The notes under the pieces were generated by a model that was not told the DNA's origin, ran no database searches, and saw nothing but the letters and a program-made list of their open reading frames with translations. Shown in pieces: positions 59,011 to 64,000 of a stretch of 64,000 nucleotides of DNA. The position numbers were made by a program, and so were the translations under genes. The DNA comes from Rhizophagus clarus (lineage: Eukaryota; Glomeromycota; Glomeromycetes; Glomerales; Glomeraceae), in assembly GCA_015698045.1 (NCBI GenBank), contig BLAL01000215.1, positions 434,001-498,000 on the forward strand, given 5' to 3'. Every line of letters starts with the position of its first letter. The stretch's first letter is position 1.

Positions 59011-61570
59011 TAAGTAGGATTATCGGATGTTACTGTATGGGCACTTTATCCATGACATAGCATGCAAGTCAGGGTATATCACGGACATGAGTTGAAACCA
59101 TGGGCGGACCATGAAGGATATAACTTAGGCACTTGAGACATGAAATGTAAGGTTAGAGCCTTTGTTGATCGGTCAGATGGGGTGTCATTAAGGCCGAATA
59201 TTCCTTTTTCGACTAGTGCATGTGATTGTTGAAAATCAATATTTACGTTATAAATAAATAAATATTATTGTTTAATGATTATATAATTATTAAAAATATA
59301 AAATAAAGATTACATAATATAAAGGGTTTTTCGGTTGCAAAAAAATATGTACTCATGAAACTATATTTTTAAAAAAAAAAATATTTTAGAAAATGATATT
59401 ATTCATTTATGTACAATATTGTTAACTTCATTTAAAAAGATGATATTATTCAGGAAAAGTTAAAGATCTGGATCGAACTAATCTGGATGTTGTTTACTTG
59501 CGTTTAAAAAAAAATCTAAAATATATAAAAAGATCGATATTTTACAAAAAAAAAATTACTGTTACAAAAAGAAAAAATCAATATTAAAAATTAAAAAATA
59601 ACAATTTTACATATAATGTCTCAAGAAACTGTATTATGTAAATGTTTTATATATAAAGGTGAAAATCCTGAATTAGGTGGTAAATTCGTTTCTATGTCTG
59701 CTTTAGAAGACATAGAAAAAAAGAATCAAAATGGAGTTGTACTACAAATATACAGAATTTAAACGCTGATATTATTAATACTGACGTTAATAGAGATAGC
59801 GAAAAGTAAGCTAAAGATTTCTTATTATTTGATTTTTATTTTATGTTATTAAATTATTTTATTTTATTTTTTTATTAATCTAATGTAGTAATTTTAATGT
59901 AAATGAAGATCATGAAGGTGATGAATATAATTACAAAAGACGTACTGAGCAATTTGGGGATGATATTTTTTTTCAATATGATGATAAAGATGACATGGTT
60001 ACTACAGACAAATCATGTGATAGTGATGATGATGGTAATAATAGTTACGATGATAGCGACAACAACAATGATAATGATAGTGTCAACAGCAGCAGCAAAG
60101 GTAGTGCCAGTGAATTTAATAGTGATAATGAAATGAATGATATATTTAGCGATTTATCATTAGAAGGTAAAATAATTTAAAAAATATATAATAGCCTCAT
60201 TATAATAATAATTATTTAACCTATTTAACCTTATTTTTTTATTTAGATGATGAATTTTTGGGCTCTTCGCTTGGCAATAATGAGGATGAATTTTCTGAAG
60301 ATCTGTTCTTAAATGTTTTGAAATTATTAGAAATAAAACAAAAGCATAATTTAAGTGATAGAGCATTTAACGAGATTCTATCAATTTTTACCAATAATGA
60401 AATAAGTTTATATGCAGTAAAGAAAAAATTATTAAAATTTGTGAACATAATGCCAGAATTTATTGATATTTGTGTTAACTCATGTATGGCATTCACTGGA
60501 CAATATGAAAATGAATCTTCATGTCATTATTGTAGCGAACCGAGGTTTTTTGACGATAATAAAAGAAAATCACGCAAAGTTTTATCATATTTTTCACTAA
60601 TAGATAGATTCAAAATACAATATAATGATCCAGTTCGTTTACAATCATTAAGATATAGATATGAATATATCAATAATGAGAATTATGATAACTCAAATAA
60701 TATTGGAGATATATTTGATGGCAATTTATATAAGGAATTGGTTAACGAAGGATTTTTTTCTAATGAACGTGATATAGTGTTGATTGGATCAACAGATGGG
60801 TACCAAATTTTTAGGCAAAAGACTGACGACTGTTGGATTATTATGTTTATAAATGCAAATCTACCACCATTTGAAAGAGTCAAAAAAAAATTTGCTTCTT
60901 TCTATGATAATTCCGAGACCAAGACAACCAAAAAACTTTAATTCATTTTTAAAACCCGTTGTTGATGAATTAAAATTACTTGAAGGTAAATAATTTTTTT
61001 TTAATTTATTAATTATTTGCAATTATATGATTTTTAAAATAATTTATATTTTAATTTAAATTATTATAGATGGTGTTATGAATTTATGATGTATGATGGA
61101 TTATTAAAAGAAGATTTTTTATTACACAGTCATATTATAATGTGGACTGGGGACATACCAGCAATTACAAAAATTATGTGCTTGTCAGGACATAATTCTT
61201 ATACAGCATGTAGATTTTGTTATTTACGAGGTGTATATTATTCAAGCCGTTGACATATTTATTATCCATGCAATATGCCCACACATTATGAAAATCCAAG
61301 TGTTAATCCATCTAATTTAAATAAACGGACTGAAGAGAATTATAAATGTGATATTTTATTAGTTGAAAATGAACATCAAATAACCTTAAAAAAAGAAAAT
61401 ATAAAAAATACAGGTATAGTATATAGAATTTTAATTATAAAGTTATCTAACATGACTATATCAATTTGATATTTTTATTTATTTTCTTTCTCTTTAATTG
61501 AAAAATATAGGAATTACTGCTCGAAGCATTCTGTTAAATTTAAAATCATTAAAATTTCCAAGAGCTTTCC

Positions 61571-63039
61571 AGGACCCAGAAATATATATATAGGGGTAGG
61601 GTCTATCAATGCGTCACCATCATAATGGAGTTGGACAGAGTAAAGTTTTGATTTGCGTATAATTAAGTTTTTTTTTGTCTCTAGTTAAGTTATCAGATTG
61701 CATATTTTTATCAAAAATTTTTTTGTGTAAGAGATTAGCTTGCGTATTTTTGGCCCGTATTTGACCGATCATTTATATGTATTGATCACGTTGCAATTTG
61801 TAAATCAAAATAAATATTTTATTATTTTATTCAATAATTTTACGTTTATACTTTGGCATGAATTAATTACAGTTTTCATAATTAATTTCGCCACAAATTT
61901 TTTTAATTACTGTACCATATTTTTATGGACGTGATTAGCCGAAATAGTTCAGTGATCAAGCTTGATCATTTTTTTTTTTGAGATCGATAAATCTTTTTTT
62001 TCGATTTTTCAAACCGAAATATTTATTTTTTTTTTATTACTAAAAACTATTTTTTTCTTTAAAAAGAAAAACTTTTTATTTCATTTTTTTTAGTATAGCA
62101 GATAATATTTTAAATTTACAAACTGGACTTTGGATTTGGAAACGTTAATAACATTTCGTTTCGGGTATGTATTTTGGGAGTAAAAGTTTACTTTCAAAAA
62201 ATTTTTTTATTCTTTTATTTTAACGAATGTTACTAACATTCATCTTGTTTTTTTAGATTTTTGGGATTTGATAGCAGCTTAGCGGGTAATTTCGAAGGTA
62301 TATGACTTTCGAAATTATTTTTAAACTTTTTTTTTTGATGAAACGTCACTAACATTTCATTTTTTTTCTATTTTGGTATCATATCAGGTGTGTATTCAGG
62401 GTAATTTTGAAGAAAGACTTTCAAAATTATTTTTTATTCTTTTTTTTAATGAATGTTACTAATATTCGTTTTGTTTTTTTAGGTTTCTAGGGTAATTTCG
62501 AAGGTATTAAGACTTTCGAAATTATTTTTAAACTTTTTTTCTTGACGAAACATTGTTAACGTTTCGTTTTCTTTTTTTCTAGATTTTAGATATGAATTTC
62601 GGGTGAATTTCAAAGGTAAAACCTTACCTTTAAAATTTATTATTAATTTTTTTTGAAGAAACATTACTAGTTTATTTCTCGGATAAATAGTATAATAAAT
62701 ATTTATTAAATTACTTAAATTGACAAACTTTAACAATGAAACTTTATAATAATTAATAAATTGAATACGTTTTTCATAATGCAATTATACGATATACTGT
62801 GCAGTTTTGACATTTTGGCATTGCTTTGACTACCGTTGATCAAAAATTTTAGTTAAAAAAAATTTACAATACAATAAATCATGTGACCTTAAGGTCTGAA
62901 ATTTTATTTGCGTATTTTCGTAGGATTTTCAATATCAGGTGTCAATTTTGCGTACCGATCATATAAAAAACCCTTGCGTACAGCTCATAGTAAAATTTTT
63001 TTTCATCACCTGACCCCTATATATATATTTCTGGGTCCT
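61571..63039. mobile_element. Non-autonomous TIR transposon, 1469 bp, nested in the transposase exon
   Basis: The ends are perfect 27-bp inverted repeats: 61571-61597 (AGGACCCAGAAA...AGGGGT) and 63013-63039 (its reverse complement). They are bounded by an 8-bp direct repeat AGCTTTCC at 61563-61570 and 63040-63047. An 8-bp target duplication fits hAT, P or Merlin-type transposition; the TIR start is not a classic hAT one, so the superfamily is open. The interior has no transposase. It has five TTGCGTA subterminal motifs (61652, 61740, 62908, 62948, 62974) and an array of small palindromes (about 62138-62680). Several 60-100 codon frames inside it are not credible genes. Confidence 0.88.
62138..62680. 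repeat. Array of diverged palindromic units inside the nested transposon
   Basis: Six words of the GAAACGTTACTAACATTTCGTTT type occur near 62140, 62226, 62340, 62450, 62546 and 62658, spaced about 85-115 bp. Between them are GGTAATTTCGAAGGTA...GACTTTCGAAATTATTTTTA blocks (near 62288, 62400, 62490, 62600), themselves imperfect hairpins. Units are diverged. Confidence 0.7.
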
Positions 63040-64000
63040 AGCTTTCCCTGTTGACATAATGCACTTGTTTTTTGAAAATATATCAATTAATATGTTTAAA
63101 CATTGGTCTGGAACATTTTTTAAGAGTGGTAATGGTGAGAATTATATCATTAGTAATGCTATTTGGAAGGTAATAGGTAAAACTATGGAAAAAAGTAGAC
63201 GGGATGTTCCACTGGAATTTGGTCGACCACCACGTGATATTTATAAACATTCTAATGGATTCAAAGCCAAAGAATGGTCCGATTGGATAACAATATATTC
63301 AATGCCAATGTTAAAAAATAAATTACCTCATATGTAATTACATTTTTTTTTTATATTTCTATATAAATAATTTGTTAATAAATTTTATGCTAGTGGTATT
63401 TAAATAATTTCAGATACCTTAAGGCATGGTCAAATTTTGTAAAAACTGTATGATTATGCTTACAAAGAAATATAACTAAAGACGATTTAAATCAAATACA
63501 GAATTTATTATTAGATTTTTATATTCATTACGAAAAGTATATTTTTTTTATTATTATTTAATTTTAAAAATTACTGCTTTAATAACTATTAATTATTATT
63601 ATAAATAATTATTTATTTAGTTATTATTATAAGAAGGAAGAAGACAGACTACCAGCCATGCTAATATCTTTTCATTATTTGTTGCATGTGGCAGATTGTA
63701 TCGCTGATTGTGGACCTTGTTGGGTATTCTGGCAATATCCAATGGAACAGCTTTGTGGCATGCTACTAGTACCTCTCGTCCATAATAGGAGTTTACCATA
63801 TTCAAATCTTACTAACAACGTTTATCTATTAGAAATTTTTAATCATTTATTATTTATTCCATCATTATCACATAAATATTTAAATAAATTCCCTATAATA
63901 CCTAAATCTTATCCAAGTAGTAAAGTATTCACTTTAGATGATAAAAATGAGGAACTGTACTGGCCTAGTAAAGCATGTAATCTTAATCCTAGTGAAATGA

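Larger units (their letters stand above)
51256..59615. other. Long gene-free, repeat-rich region
   Basis: About 8.4 kb with no supportable gene apart from the repeats listed separately. A 46-codon frame starting MASKKYKRNTRV at 54552 has a GTTAGT donor-like site after ACACGAG but no acceptable downstream exon. Other frames are low-complexity. Confidence 0.4.
59616..64000 (+). pseudogene. Decayed intron-containing tnp2/EnSpm-like DNA-transposase gene, interrupted and 3' truncated by the window
   Basis: Exon-like blocks: 59616-59805, 59889-60166, 60247-60985, 61070-61413, 61511-61570 continued at 63048-63333, 63414-63536, 63621-64000, mostly with GT-AG borders and matching phases. Signatures by eye of the tnp2 transposase family: GSTDGYQIFRQKTDDCW, NLPPFERVK, MIIPRPRQPKNFNSFLKPVV, HIIMWTGDIPAITKIMCLSG, YTACRFCYLRG, VDIMHLFFENI, GRPPRDIYKHSNGFKAKEW. 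The end resembles DUF4218 (AMLISFHYLLHVADC, FWQYPMEQLCGMLLVPLV). An acidic Asp/Asn/Ser stretch lies in block 2. Defects: frameshifts near 59740, 60885 (an A9 run) and 61075, and in-frame TGA near 61251 and 63450. A second transposon sits at 61571-63039. The gene cannot make a full protein. Terminal repeats of the host transposon were not found. Confidence 0.82.

Noticed and set aside
61740..61934. 64-codon plus frame in the nested transposon
   Set aside because: Hydrophobic Ile/Phe/Asn translation of AT-rich sequence, with no relation to any transposase motif.
62479..62784. 101-codon minus-strand frame in the nested transposon
   Set aside because: Runs through the palindrome array and has no transposase motif; low-complexity translation.
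1..64000. tRNA, rRNA, CRISPR, riboswitch or bacterial operon features
   Set aside because: No cloverleaf-compatible TTCRA arm with matching acceptor, no conserved rRNA stretch and no regular direct-repeat/spacer array was seen; gene structure is eukaryotic.

Overview
The window looks like nuclear DNA of an AT-rich fungus, most likely an arbuscular mycorrhizal fungus of the Rhizophagus type. That is inference: genes are split by short GT-AG introns (about 65-110 bp), homopolymers and transposon debris are everywhere, and the protein families seen (MATA_HMG proteins, SbsA-like Ig-domain membrane proteins, F-box and KCTD-type BTB proteins, DUF4112) are ones I associate with Glomeromycotina. I found no rRNA, tRNA, CRISPR array or prokaryotic operon. 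All exon models were built by hand from splice signals and phase; none is backed by transcripts.

Layout. 1-1716 (-): 3' truncated nine-exon gene for a two-pass membrane protein, with a 10-nt microexon. 4389-8008 (-): eight-exon gene for a predicted 1013-residue secretory/membrane protein with an SbsA-like Ig domain. 9616-10125 (+): small secreted protein, divergent from the former across a 1.6-kb spacer full of direct and inverted repeats. 11.1-19.2 kb: gene-poor and transposon-rich, with a coding remnant split by a MITE, minisatellites, a second MITE, and a nearly pure A+T block. 19861-21360 (-) and 26443-29044 (+): divergent F-box paralogues. Between them lie a pseudogene remnant, a three-exon DUF4112 gene (23150-23918, -) and a 90-aa ORF (25355-25627, +). 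29548-30347 (-): two-exon KCTD-type BTB gene.

31.6-43 kb: a tandem, all plus-strand array of three MATA_HMG genes (33428, 36436, 41727). They share about 1.8 kb of recognisable upstream sequence and a common two-exon architecture, so this is a segmental triplication. 44025-44540 (-): basic, low-complexity protein. 50398-51255 (-): a Cys/His-rich domain joined to an HMG-like domain. 51.3-59.6 kb: no convincing gene, several minisatellites.

59616-64000 (+): a decayed, intron-containing tnp2/EnSpm-like DNA-transposase gene running off the window. It has frameshifts and in-frame stops, and a 1469-bp non-autonomous transposon (27-bp perfect TIRs, 8-bp target duplication) sits in one exon. Removing the element plus one target copy restores the reading frame across the insertion site.

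The genes do not form an operon or pathway. The main biological themes are local expansion of regulatory/adaptor families (HMG, F-box, BTB), secretory-surface proteins, and several layers of transposon insertion.
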